Positions 23,716 to 32,264 of a stretch of DNA of 47,367 bases are shown piece by piece. How positions within the stretch are numbered: the first letter of the stretch is position 1; each line of letters begins with the position of its first letter. The DNA lies in NCBI GenBank assembly GCA_018268995.1, contig JAFDVL010000043.1, positions 1-47,367 on the forward strand. Direction: 5' to 3'. Under the pieces are notes generated by a model, which was not told the DNA's origin, ran no database searches, and was given only the letters and a program-made list of their open reading frames with translations. The translations under genes were made by a program, and so were the position numbers. The DNA comes from Acidobacteriota bacterium (GTDB lineage Bacteria > Acidobacteriota > Blastocatellia > RBC074).

Positions 23716-25065
23716 TCATTCTCTTTTCGCCGCCTGCGTGCCTGGCTTTAAGTCTTCGTTGAGCATCCCCAAAAACGCGACCAGCGGCGCGATGTCAGAC
23801 TCTCTGAGGCGAATGTTCTTCAGTTCGTCATCTGCCGCGCGCACTTTTCCTTCACGAGCCATCTCACTCAAGTGCCGGAACTCCTTCACAGTATCTTCCA
23901 GCGAAATGTACGCGCCGTTGTGCATGTACGGATAGGTATACGCCAGATGGCGCAAGCCCGGTGTTTTGATGGTGCCAATCATGCGTTGCAAAAACTGATC
24001 ATCGGTTTCGTTCGCACGACGCAGGGGCGAGGTCTGAAGGTTGATGAAATTCCAGTATCCAAGGTCAACTTCGTGCGGCTTTTGTGGCGTGGGGTATTCA
24101 CGAAATTGCGCAGCAGGACGCCGGGCTTCAGTTGCATTCGGAATCGGCAAGGCAGCAAACTTCCCTGCCCCGTGAACCTGATCATACTCAACCTGACTAA
24201 TGCCTAAATTGTGATACGAAAAATCTGTGAAGTACGGAGGCGCGTGACAGGTTACGCAATTGCCTGTCGCAGGAGTGAAAAAGAGTTTGAGTCCTGCCAA
24301 TGCAGTGGCATTGAATCCAGTTGGCAGCTTGAGTGTTTTCGTCGTTTCCAGTTCAGTAATTTTTGCCAGCAGCTTCCGACCAAAATCCTGTGCAGTTTCG
24401 CCGCTGGCAGGCTTCGCCTGCAACCCATTCACCTGGACAAACACATCGTAGGGTGAGTTCATTTTGCTGTTGAGCGTACGCATAAAATCGGCCACTGCCC
24501 GCGCCACCGCATTGACCATCTCATCGCGACTGAGCTTTTCCAGTTGTAAGCCGTACGCCTGTTTGAATTCATCCCGATAGCGCGCATCACCCGCGACAAC
24601 CTTTTGCAACTGCATCAGCGCTGATTCGTGCTCGGTTGGCAGCCATCCCATCGGGCGTCCGGCAAACGTGCCTTTGACTAAATCTTCCAGCGAGGCAAAC
24701 TCTCCGTCGTAATGCAGGCGCGGTTGTTGCGCGACATCAAACAATGCGGGCGAATTGCGCAACTCAAACCGCTGTGGGCTTTCCTTGCGATACGAAATCC
24801 AACTACGATTGAAAAAATCAGCAAAGGGGCGCAAGCCTTGCGGGTCTTCATCGAAAAGGTGGCAATTGCTGCAACTGGCGGGTAAATCTCCTTGCGGAGC
24901 AGAAAATCGGACATCGCGAAAGAGCCGTTCTCCCAGCTGTTTTTGCAGGGGGCTGATTTTTGTTTGCTGCGACCAGCCAGAGAGGTTGATGAAGGACAAA
25001 CCAAGAAAAATAAACAGCATTCCGCCTGTGATTTTTCGGGGCAAGATGATTGGTTTAAATCGCAT
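23716..25065 (-). CDS. Di-heme cytochrome c peroxidase/MauG family protein
   Basis: A 449-residue exported protein (signal anchor about 11-31). Two heme c motifs, CSNCH (65-69) and CVTCH (270-274), are about 205 residues apart. LHYDGEFASLEDLVKGTFAG (about 117-136) and the C-terminal TPGLRHLAYTYPYMHNGAYISLEDTV are typical of the MauG/CcpA superfamily. The length exceeds classical CcpA (about 320-350), as in MauG-like enzymes that oxidise other substrates. It would act in the periplasm, on hydrogen peroxide or another substrate. A GGAGG ribosome site is ten bases before the ATG. It stands alone, divergent from the permease gene. Confidence 0.87.
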   Translation of the reverse strand: MRFKPIILPRKITGGMLFIFLGLSFINLSGWSQQTKISPLQKQLGERLFRDVRFSAPQGDLPASCSNCHLFDEDPQGLRPFADFFNRSWISYRKESPQRFELRNSPALFDVAQQPRLHYDGEFASLEDLVKGTFAGRPMGWLPTEHESALMQLQKVVAGDARYRDEFKQAYGLQLEKLSRDEMVNAVARAVADFMRTLNSKMNSPYDVFVQVNGLQAKPASGETAQDFGRKLLAKITELETTKTLKLPTGFNATALAGLKLFFTPATGNCVTCHAPPYFTDFSYHNLGISQVEYDQVHGAGKFAALPIPNATEARRPAAQFREYPTPQKPHEVDLGYWNFINLQTSPLRRANETDDQFLQRMIGTIKTPGLRHLAYTYPYMHNGAYISLEDTVKEFRHLSEMAREGKVRAADDELKNIRLRESDIAPLVAFLGMLNEDLKPGTQAAKRE

Positions 25066-25263
25066 GGGGAAAGAGCCTCCGGGCGCGATTAAAGCACAAA
25101 TCCCTGTGGCAGGGGAATTGGTTTAGTGGCTGAATGACGCGCGGCGTTGTATATTGAAAAAAAGAAACGCATGGAGTGCAGGCTTTCGTCAGACTTGATG
25201 CCGGAAGTAGAAACAACCAGACTCAAGTTATCGCTCAATGCAAATTTTTGAGGAGTATTGCGG

Positions 25264-26679
25264 ATGTCAGGTCAATCAAAGCAACAAGACGCGCGGCTCA
25301 GGGAAACAGTTCTTCATCGCGCACTGGGCACAGGCGGAGCAGCGGCCTTTGTTGTCAGCAGTATGGTTGGAACAGGAATCTTTACCGTCCCGGCTTTTGT
25401 CAGAAGTGCGACGGGCAGTAGTCTGGCGGCGTTAAGTGTCTGGATTGTCGGCGCAAGCCTCGCTCTGGCTGGGGCGTTCTGCTATGCCGAACTTGCCACG
25501 CGAATGCCACGGGCGGGTGGCGAGTATCAATATCTGACAAATGTCTATGGCCGAATGTGGGGCTTTGTCAGCGGCTGGATTTCTTTTTTCGCAGGCTTTG
25601 CCGCCCCTACCGCAGCTTCGGCGTTAGGCGTGGTCGCATATTCAGCTGTCCTCTTTCCGGGATGGGACCCAAATGCCCCGTTGATGGCGGGCTGGGACAT
25701 CACGCAAGGTTCTGCAATTGCGGCGGCAATCACGCTGGTAATGGCAATCGTGCATTGTCTGGGGGTGCGTCCAAGTGGCCGACTGCAAACAATTTTGGCA
25801 GCGACGGCCATCGGTTCGATTGTTTTATTTGTCCTGATCGGCTTTGCTTCAGGACGAGGCAATTGGCAAGGCATTACGCAATCCTCGCCCGGTCAGAAAG
25901 ACCTCGGCATGTGGTGGGTTGCATTAATTCAAGTCAGCTTCGCCTACACCGGATGGAATGCGGCGGCGTATCTGGCAGGGGAAGTAAAAGATCCGCGTCG
26001 GACTTTGCCGCGTGCTTTGGTGGGAGGCACAATGGTCGTGGTGCTGCTTTACCTTGCCTTAAATCTGTTGTTCTTTTACGCATTGCCAGCCGACGCCTGG
26101 AAATCAGAAATCGCGGTCGGACAAATCACCGCCGAGCATTTATTCGGGCCTATCGGGGCAAAAGTCTTGAGCGTGATTGTCTCAATCATCATCCTGGGTT
26201 CAATCAGCGCGTGGACGGCTTCGGGGCCGCGCGTCTATTTTGCAATGGCTTGTGATGGAGTCGCTCCGGCCTTCTTTCATCGTCTGGGCAAGCACGGTGC
26301 GCCCGTAGTTGGAACGATGCTGCAAGCCGTAGCCGCCGCGATCATGGCGTTGAGCGGCGCATTTGGGACGCTGCTGACCTTTGTGGGATCAGGACTGCTG
26401 TTATTTTCTGGCTTTACGATTGCGGCAGTCTATTTTGCACGACGCAAAAACATCACTCATTCGCCCGATTACTTCCGCGTCCCCGGCTATCCGGTCACAC
26501 CTGCAATTTTTATTTTGATGGTGATTGTGTCCTGGGTACAGAGTCTGCGTGAGCAGCCCATCCCCACGGGCGCAGCCCTGCTAACAATCATCGCTGGAAT
26601 GGTGATTTATTACGTTGCACGAGCTTTCGGTTTCTTAGTCGAACAACCCATTCCACAACCTTCTGAAGGAAACTTATGA
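25264..26679 (+). CDS. APC-family amino-acid permease
   Basis: A 471-residue inner-membrane protein with 12 predicted segments. The first carries the substrate-binding motif SSMVGTGIFTVPAFV, and GASLALAGAFCYAELATRMPRAGGEYQYL is the hallmark of the amino acid-polyamine-organocation family. Predicted role: proton-coupled uptake or exchange of an amino acid; the specificity cannot be told. The ATG at 25264 is chosen because AGGAG lies eight bases upstream; an in-frame TTG at 25258 is less likely. The stop overlaps the next start (ATGA at 26676-26679), so the downstream methyltransferase-fold protein is probably translationally coupled. Confidence 0.88.
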   Translation: MSGQSKQQDARLRETVLHRALGTGGAAAFVVSSMVGTGIFTVPAFVRSATGSSLAALSVWIVGASLALAGAFCYAELATRMPRAGGEYQYLTNVYGRMWGFVSGWISFFAGFAAPTAASALGVVAYSAVLFPGWDPNAPLMAGWDITQGSAIAAAITLVMAIVHCLGVRPSGRLQTILAATAIGSIVLFVLIGFASGRGNWQGITQSSPGQKDLGMWWVALIQVSFAYTGWNAAAYLAGEVKDPRRTLPRALVGGTMVVVLLYLALNLLFFYALPADAWKSEIAVGQITAEHLFGPIGAKVLSVIVSIIILGSISAWTASGPRVYFAMACDGVAPAFFHRLGKHGAPVVGTMLQAVAAAIMALSGAFGTLLTFVGSGLLLFSGFTIAAVYFARRKNITHSPDYFRVPGYPVTPAIFILMVIVSWVQSLREQPIPTGAALLTIIAGMVIYYVARAFGFLVEQPIPQPSEGNL

Positions 26680-27317
26680 GCTATCGAATATTCTTTTTGG
26701 CAATCAGTCTGGTAACGGTGTTGATTTTCGCAACCGCAGCCCAACAAGCCCAACAACCTCAACGGCGCACCGCTGAGGAATACATCAAAGTTCTGGAAAC
26801 AGAACGTCGCATTGAAGGCTTACAGATCAACAAAGTGATCGAAACCTTGAAGCTCAAACCGGGACAAGTCGTTGGCGACCTTGGCGCAGGTTCTGGCCTT
26901 TTTGCCCGCCCCATTGCTAAACAGCTTGGCGACAAAGGACTGGTGTATGCGATTGACATTGATCCTGGTCTGCTCAAGCACATTGAGAAAACGGCCAAAG
27001 AGCAAAACATCAACAACATCAAAACCGTGCTGGCGACTGAAGCTGACGCAAAGATTCCCGCCAAAGTTGATCTCATCATCATCTTTGACACGGTGCATCA
27101 CATCAGCAATCAAGCGACATACGTCAAAGGGTTGAAAAAATATCTGAAGCGTGGCGGTCGTGTCGCGATCATTGATTTCAGTAACGAATGGCCTGCCGGA
27201 CACGAAAGCATGAAATACTCGCTGAATGATCTGGAAGGATGGATGACAGCGGCAGGATTCAAACGCGTCGAGAAACACGATTTCCTGAACAACAATTTCT
27301 TTGTGATTTATCAATAG
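26676..27317 (+). CDS. Exported protein with a class I SAM-methyltransferase fold
   Basis: A 213-residue protein that begins with a signal peptide (1-22, MSYRIFFLAISLVTVLIFAT) and continues into a class I methyltransferase domain (about 45-200): motif I VGDLGAGSGLF (66-76), acidic motif II YAIDIDPG, then ADAKIPAKVDLIIIFDTVHH and GGRVAIIDFS. A SAM-binding fold outside the cytoplasm is unexpected since SAM is not known there. Perhaps the leader is a membrane anchor facing inward, or the domain binds something else. It overlaps the permease gene by four bases, which suggests a shared pathway. It is followed 12 bases later by a toxin-antitoxin pair. Confidence 0.8.
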   Translation: MSYRIFFLAISLVTVLIFATAAQQAQQPQRRTAEEYIKVLETERRIEGLQINKVIETLKLKPGQVVGDLGAGSGLFARPIAKQLGDKGLVYAIDIDPGLLKHIEKTAKEQNINNIKTVLATEADAKIPAKVDLIIIFDTVHHISNQATYVKGLKKYLKRGGRVAIIDFSNEWPAGHESMKYSLNDLEGWMTAAGFKRVEKHDFLNNNFFVIYQ

Positions 27318-27329
27318 GTTTGGTGCGCC

Positions 27330-27617
27330 ATGAAATTTGACTGGCATCCACCCAAAGCAGCGAGTAATTTAGAAAAGCACGGTGTTTCTTTCGACGAAGC
27401 AAAAACGGTTTTTGATGACCCCAATCAGCTTCATCTGGCAGATGAAGCGCACTCGATGGGCGAACAGCGTTACTATTGCATTGGCTTTTCCAACCAGCAG
27501 CGATTATTAACTGTAGTTTATACGGAAAGGCCCGCCGAGACTCTACGTTTGATTAGTGCCCGCGAAGCAACGCGGCGCGAAGAGGAAGAATATGGATCAC
27601 AAAGTTACTTTACTTAA
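27330..27617 (+). CDS. brnT: BrnT-family ribonuclease toxin
   Basis: A 95-residue protein matching BrnT throughout: start MKFDWHPPKAASNLEKHGVS, FDEAKTVFDDP, RYYCIGFSNQQRLLTVVYTER, and the ending ETLRLISAREATRREEEEY. BrnT is a RelE-fold ribonuclease that blocks translation under stress and is inhibited by BrnA. The basic and aromatic residues expected for catalysis (W5, K16-H17, R70) are kept. The antitoxin gene starts 26 bases before its stop, in the toxin-first order typical of brnTA. Confidence 0.85.
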   Translation: MKFDWHPPKAASNLEKHGVSFDEAKTVFDDPNQLHLADEAHSMGEQRYYCIGFSNQQRLLTVVYTERPAETLRLISAREATRREEEEYGSQSYFT

Positions 27618-27813
27618 GGATGACGAATACGACCTCGACGATGACACTCCCGCTGAAATTGATTTCGACAAAGTACGATTCGTACGACGCGGCTTTCATC
27701 CATTTGCGCATGTCGTTTCTTTAGACGAAGATGTCGCGGCATTTTTCACCACGCCACAAGCTGTGAACGAAGCCTTGCGGCGCGTGATGCGCGAGATGAA
27801 AGAGGCAGCCTAA
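27592..27813 (+). CDS. Divergent BrnA-like antitoxin
   Basis: A 73-residue protein overlapping the toxin by 26 bases. The acidic N-terminus (EYDLDDDTPAEIDF) would fit contact with a basic toxin. The C-terminus HVVSLDEDVAAFFTTPQAVNEALRRVM recalls the ribbon-helix-helix of BrnA (strand VSL, then two helices ending in the NxxLRxxM pattern) but lacks the common GxGYQTRIN turn. The start at 27592 is chosen for GAGGAAGA just upstream; an in-frame start at 27556 would give a longer overlap. The antitoxin role is inferred from position and fold; it probably also represses its own operon. Confidence 0.68.
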   Translation: MDHKVTLLKDDEYDLDDDTPAEIDFDKVRFVRRGFHPFAHVVSLDEDVAAFFTTPQAVNEALRRVMREMKEAA

Positions 27814-27944
27814 ACTCGCAGGAATTCACACCCAAACGTTATATTACAGGCGGGCATTTCAGTTAGGTTTGAGAATTATCGGAACGGCAGCACATCCCAA
27901 TCAAATTGAGGCTGGCATTGGCTGGCCCGCATTAATGAAGAGTA

Positions 27945-29408
27945 ATGAAACTACGACCCTTTTTAGCTATTGCCTATACGCTGGCATTATTTTTCGGCCA
28001 GCTTCCTTTCACAACCATCGCACAAACCAAGCCTGATGCCCGCGACGAAATGCTGCGCAAGATGGACGCACAGGCAGAACATTACGGCAGGCTTTCACGC
28101 CAGATTTGGGAATGGGCTGAAGTCGGATACAAAGAAAAACAAAGCGCTGAATTACTCAAAACCGAGCTGCGAAAAGCAGGCTTTCAGATTCAGGAAAACG
28201 TTGGCGAAATGCCCACAGCGTTCACCGCAACATTTGGCAGCGGCAAGCCAGTAATTGGAATCATGGGCGAATACGATGCGCTGCCGGGCTTATCGCAGGA
28301 AGACGTTGCAGAAAAGAAAGCACGTGTTGCGGGTGCGCCCGGTCACGGTTGTGGACATAATCTGTTCGGCGTCGCGTCTGCGTTTGCGGCAATCGCAGTG
28401 AAAGATTATCTGACCGAAAAGAAATTGCCCGGCACGATTCGCTTTTACGGCACGCCTGCGGAAGAAGGCGGGGGCGGCAAAATTTACATGGCGCGTGCAG
28501 GCGTCTTTAATGATTGCGACTCGGTTTTGGTTTGGCATCCCGGCGATAACAACGGCGCGAGCCTGGGTACTTCGCTCGCCAACATCACCGCCAAATTCAA
28601 ATTCTATGGCAAAGCCGCACACGCCGCAGCCGCGCCGGACAAAGGTCGTTCCGCGCTGGATGCCGTGATGCTGATGTCGCACGCGGTAGATTTATTGCGC
28701 GAACACGTCCCGCAGGAAACGCGCATTCACTACGTCGTGACAAACGGCGGTTCGGCCCCCAACATTGTGCCGGATTTTTCTGAAGTTTATATTTACGCCC
28801 GCCATCCCAGTATGCCGATTCTGGATGGCATCTGGTCGCGCATCGTCAAATGTGCCGAAGCAGGCGCACTGGGCACCGAAACGCGAATGGAAATGGAATT
28901 CGTCAACAGCGTCTACAATCTTTTGCCGAACGATGCGTTAACGACGTTGATTGACAAAAATATGCGGCGCGTAGGCGGGATGAAATACACGGCAGAAGAA
29001 AAAGCCTTCGCGGAAAAAATACGGCAAACGCTGCCCCTGGAAAATGCCTTGCCGCTCGGTAGTCAGGAACAGGTGCAGCCGATTGATTCCGGCCTTGGCA
29101 TTGGCTCAACCGATGTAGCCGATGTGAGTTGGATCGTCCCAACTGCTCAATTCTCAGCAGCGACGTGGGTGCCCGGCGCGCCTGCGCACAGCTGGCAATC
29201 TACGGCCTGTTCCGGCATGAGCATTGGACGCAAAGGAATGCTGATCGCCGCCCAAACACTGGCCTTGAGTGCAATTGATCTGATGACCGATCCAAAGCAA
29301 ATCGAAGCCGCCCGCGCCAGTTTCAATCAACGTCGCGCCGGATACGAATACAAATCACGCGTGCCAGCAACCCAGAAACCGCCGCTGAATTACCGCGACA
29401 AATCGTAA
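27945..29408 (+). CDS. Exported M20-family amidohydrolase (AbgB-like)
   Basis: A 487-residue protein with a signal peptide (1-26, ...FGQLPFTTIAQ). It follows the M20D peptidase/amidohydrolase plan: GEYDALPG (108-115), the metal-binding GHGCGHN (133-139), and the catalytic glutamates in PAEEGGGG (E173, E174). KAAHAAAAPDKGRSALDAVM marks the dimerisation lid domain, and the second metal ligand is probably in GAPAHSW. The closest known relatives are p-aminobenzoyl-glutamate hydrolase subunit B and similar proteins, but those are cytoplasmic. Here it would release amino acids from N-acyl or folate-type amides in the periplasm. It is followed by a long palindrome. Confidence 0.87.
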   Translation: MKLRPFLAIAYTLALFFGQLPFTTIAQTKPDARDEMLRKMDAQAEHYGRLSRQIWEWAEVGYKEKQSAELLKTELRKAGFQIQENVGEMPTAFTATFGSGKPVIGIMGEYDALPGLSQEDVAEKKARVAGAPGHGCGHNLFGVASAFAAIAVKDYLTEKKLPGTIRFYGTPAEEGGGGKIYMARAGVFNDCDSVLVWHPGDNNGASLGTSLANITAKFKFYGKAAHAAAAPDKGRSALDAVMLMSHAVDLLREHVPQETRIHYVVTNGGSAPNIVPDFSEVYIYARHPSMPILDGIWSRIVKCAEAGALGTETRMEMEFVNSVYNLLPNDALTTLIDKNMRRVGGMKYTAEEKAFAEKIRQTLPLENALPLGSQEQVQPIDSGLGIGSTDVADVSWIVPTAQFSAATWVPGAPAHSWQSTACSGMSIGRKGMLIAAQTLALSAIDLMTDPKQIEAARASFNQRRAGYEYKSRVPATQKPPLNYRDKS

Positions 29409-29419
29409 GCCGCTGAAAT

Positions 29420-29594
<175 letters not shown>

Positions 29595-29626
29595 CGTGCC
29601 AAAACGTTCATCTTGAGGAATAAAAA

Positions 29627-30544
29627 ATGAAGCACCTTGTACTTACCTTTTTCCTGTTGTGTTCAGTCGCAGCGCTCACCTACGCCAATGATGATGCGTC
29701 TTTCACAGGCTACCACGCTGTTGAGGATGTGATCTACGGACAGAAAGACGGGATGGGATTATCGCTGGATGTATTGACGCCTGAAAAAGACGCCAAAGGA
29801 CTTGGCATCGTATTAATTTCCAGCGGCAGTTGGAAATCGGCGAAATCAAACCTGCTCGAAGACGAAGAGCGAAAACGCAAAGATCATTGGGTGCAGGGAT
29901 TGCTCAAAGGCGGATACACCTTATTCGTCGTCCGGCACGGCAGCAGTCCGCGTTACTTTGTGCCGGAAATGATTGAGGACGTGCGGCGGGCAGTGCGCTT
30001 TGTGCGATTGAACGCGAAAAAGTACAACATTGATCCCAATCATCTTGGCATCACGAGTGGTTCCTCAGGCGGGCATTTGTCGCTGATGGTGGCATTGACG
30101 AGCGACGACGGAAAGCCCGATGCCAAAGACCCGTTGGAGCGCATCAGCAGCCGCGTGCAAGCGGTGGTCGCGTGGTTTCCGCCAACAGACATGATCAATT
30201 GGGGCGCGCCAAATGGCTACAAAATGATCGAAACAATCCGCCCCGGTTTCTTTCAGCAAGTCTTTGGCAAAGTCACTGATCTTGAAACACAACTCAAAAC
30301 CATCTCTCCAATTTATCATCTGACCAAGGATGATCCGCCGTTGCTGCTAATTCACGGCGATGCTGACAAGACAGTGCCCGTGCAGCAATCGAAAATCCTC
30401 AAGGCAAAATATGATGAGCTCGGCTTGCCGGTCGAAATGGTCATCAAAGAAGGCGGCGGGCATACCTATTGGCCGGGCATTCTGGATAATTATGCTGCGG
30501 TGTGGAACTGGTTTGACCGCTACTTGAAACCTGCGACCAAATAG
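29627..30544 (+). CDS. Exported alpha/beta hydrolase (esterase/prolyl oligopeptidase-like)
   Basis: A 305-residue protein with a signal peptide (1-20, ...VAALTYA). The fold is that of BD-FAE or lipase-esterase proteins: nucleophile in GSSGG (Ser147), acid in HGDADKTVP (Asp247), and base in GGGHTYW (His279). FVVRHGSSPRYFVPEMIEDVRRAVRFVR is typical of this group. Likely an ester-cleaving enzyme of the periplasm or outside; the substrate is not known. It is followed three bases later by the NAD kinase gene, so the two may share a transcript. Confidence 0.83.
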   Translation: MKHLVLTFFLLCSVAALTYANDDASFTGYHAVEDVIYGQKDGMGLSLDVLTPEKDAKGLGIVLISSGSWKSAKSNLLEDEERKRKDHWVQGLLKGGYTLFVVRHGSSPRYFVPEMIEDVRRAVRFVRLNAKKYNIDPNHLGITSGSSGGHLSLMVALTSDDGKPDAKDPLERISSRVQAVVAWFPPTDMINWGAPNGYKMIETIRPGFFQQVFGKVTDLETQLKTISPIYHLTKDDPPLLLIHGDADKTVPVQQSKILKAKYDELGLPVEMVIKEGGGHTYWPGILDNYAAVWNWFDRYLKPATK

Positions 30545-30547
30545 CCG

Positions 30548-31435
30548 ATGCAAATTAATAACTGCGTAATTACGATCAAGCAAAGCATTCTGGAACGCGG
30601 CGGACGAGCCGCACAACTAGCACGGCAGGGCCACGCAACAGCGTCACGAATCGTGCAAGCAGATGCCGAGCAACAGCGCACGATTGAGGTGGTACGCAAA
30701 ACGCTCAGCAAACATGGCATCCCGTGTATTGAATTTCCCGCCTTTGCGTATTCGCCTGCGGTAAGGCGCAAAATTAATGCCGCAGACCTGGTCATCACCA
30801 TTGGCGGCGATGGCACAGCACTGAATACCTCGCATTACATCACCAATGGATTGATGCTCGGCGTCAATTCAGCCCCCGGCGATAGCGTCGGGCATTTTTG
30901 CCATACGCATCGAAAGAACTTCGCCACTCGTTTTGGCGATCTGCTGCAAGGGCGTTGGCAGCCGACTCCGTTGGCGCGGCTCGCAATTTGGCTGGAAGGG
31001 AAATCGCTGCCTGAACTCGCCCTGAATGATGTCCTGATTGCACAAGACAGTCCGGCAGCCACCACGCGTTACATCATTGAACTGGAAGGCGTGAGCGAAG
31101 AACATCGCAGTTCCGGCATCTGGATTTCGACGGCGGCGGGTTCGACGGCGGGCATCCGGTCAGCAGGTGGAAAAGTAATGCCCACAAAATCACAACGGCT
31201 TCAATATCTGGTTCGTGAGTTGTATCGAGAACCTCAGCGAAATTATGCCTTAACGCGCGGTTTCATTGAGCCAGATCAGGATTTCGTTGTTGTCTCTAAA
31301 ATGCAACAGGCGCATTTGTACATTGATGGCGCACGAACTGCCTATCCCTTTCCTTTCGGTGCGCACGCGCGGTTCAAATTGGCAGAGCACCACCTGCGCT
31401 TATTTATTGGCGCACCAGCTTTGCAACGACAATAA
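30548..31435 (+). CDS. NAD(H) kinase, NADHK3-like
   Basis: A 295-residue protein. The nucleotide-binding GGDGT (86-90) sits in LVITIGGDGTALNTSHYI, followed by GVNSAPGDSVGHFC, LNDVLIAQDSPAATTRYIIE, and SSGIWISTAAGSTAGIRSAGG. The last block, with SSGxWxSTAAGSTA, is more like plant NADHK3 and mitochondrial-type kinases than the usual bacterial NadK (DGxxxSTPTGSTAY). Predicted role: phosphorylation of NAD or NADH to NADP(H) in the cytoplasm. It begins three bases after the esterase gene and its end overlaps the convergent DinB gene by 32 bases. Confidence 0.82.
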   Translation: MQINNCVITIKQSILERGGRAAQLARQGHATASRIVQADAEQQRTIEVVRKTLSKHGIPCIEFPAFAYSPAVRRKINAADLVITIGGDGTALNTSHYITNGLMLGVNSAPGDSVGHFCHTHRKNFATRFGDLLQGRWQPTPLARLAIWLEGKSLPELALNDVLIAQDSPAATTRYIIELEGVSEEHRSSGIWISTAAGSTAGIRSAGGKVMPTKSQRLQYLVRELYREPQRNYALTRGFIEPDQDFVVVSKMQQAHLYIDGARTAYPFPFGAHARFKLAEHHLRLFIGAPALQRQ

Positions 31436-31904
31436 GCGATCCTACGTGACGTTGCATGTGTTCTGCGATATGAAACAACAATCCAAAAACATTTGTTTGT
31501 AGCTTTGCTCGCCCGACATAGCGTGGCTCCAATAATGTTTCATCCGGGGTCACGCGGAGAAACTCCAACAGATTAATGATCCGCGCTTGTGCAGCAGCGA
31601 TTAAGGTCGCAGCATCGGGCAAATTCGCGCCCGATTCCCGTTCGCTTTTCAGAAATTGAAATTGTGCTTCGCTGAGCGATTCGCCTTTCGTATACGTCAG
31701 CAAACGATCACTGCTGCCATCAATGTGTCGCAGGTGAAATCCGACGGAAGGCAGCCCTTGAGGCTCGCGCCAGAGTTGCTCGACGGTCAAATCACTAGCG
31801 AAGTGAAGAATGTCATTTTGGGCCTGCAAAAGCGCATGTGCAGCAGGCATCAGCAAGGCGGAAATTCCTTCGACAGGGCCGCTCAACCAGGGTTCAGTTG
31901 GCAT
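31404..31904 (-). CDS. DinB-superfamily four-helix protein
   Basis: A 166-residue protein predicted to be a four-helix bundle. VGFHLRHIDGSSDRLLTYTKG and FHIAEHMQRHVGSLIVVAKLVR supply the histidines (near residues 59, 142 and 146) that bind a metal in DinB/YfiT proteins. These are often thiol-dependent transferases or unknown stress proteins. Its 3' end overlaps the NAD kinase gene by 32 bases in the opposite direction, an arrangement that can cause transcript interference. Confidence 0.82.
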   Translation of the reverse strand: MPTEPWLSGPVEGISALLMPAAHALLQAQNDILHFASDLTVEQLWREPQGLPSVGFHLRHIDGSSDRLLTYTKGESLSEAQFQFLKSERESGANLPDAATLIAAAQARIINLLEFLRVTPDETLLEPRYVGRAKLQTNVFGLLFHIAEHMQRHVGSLIVVAKLVRQ

Positions 31905-32264
31905 CAGAAATGCTCCTTAAAGATAAGACAGACATCTTGCTTGTCTGGCAGATAACAGATAAACGATGGATCGGTGAATCGCTCATCCTGCCGCCAGCCA
32001 GCTTATCAAGCCTTCAGTGTGAGTCAATTGTTAGGAACCTATAACACACAGCTTTTCATTTGCACTCAACGCCTTTTTTGCATAGAGTCTTGCCCGAAGC
32101 GATTGAAAAAGGACTGAAGTTACACAAAAGATGTGACTCTGGTTTTATCTTGTGGGTTCTGGTTTGTGATGTTCGCCCTCTTCACGTACGACCAGATCGG
32201 CAATGCGCGAAGATTGCCTCCCCATACAATAGTGAAATAATTTCCTGCTTCATTGAATTAACTT
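31905..32264. other. Intergenic region of 360 bases
   Basis: No convincing gene. A hairpin CAGACA-TCTTGCT-TGTCTG at 31929-31947 belongs to the covarying hairpin group. AATTGTTAGG at 32023-32036 resembles an attC end but has no partner boxes. Nothing else is recognisable; promoters for the DinB gene and the gene at 32265 should be here. Confidence 0.5.
31929..31947. repeat. Short hairpin of the covarying family
   Basis: CAGACA (31929-31934) pairs with TGTCTG (31942-31947) around a seven-base loop TCTTGCT. It lies just upstream of the DinB gene start, on the opposite side from its stop. Confidence 0.5.

Noticed and set aside
31945..32036. Possible third attC-like site ending AATTGTTAGG
   Set aside because: No complementary inner arms or matching R'' box could be found, and the neighbouring genes are not cassette-like.
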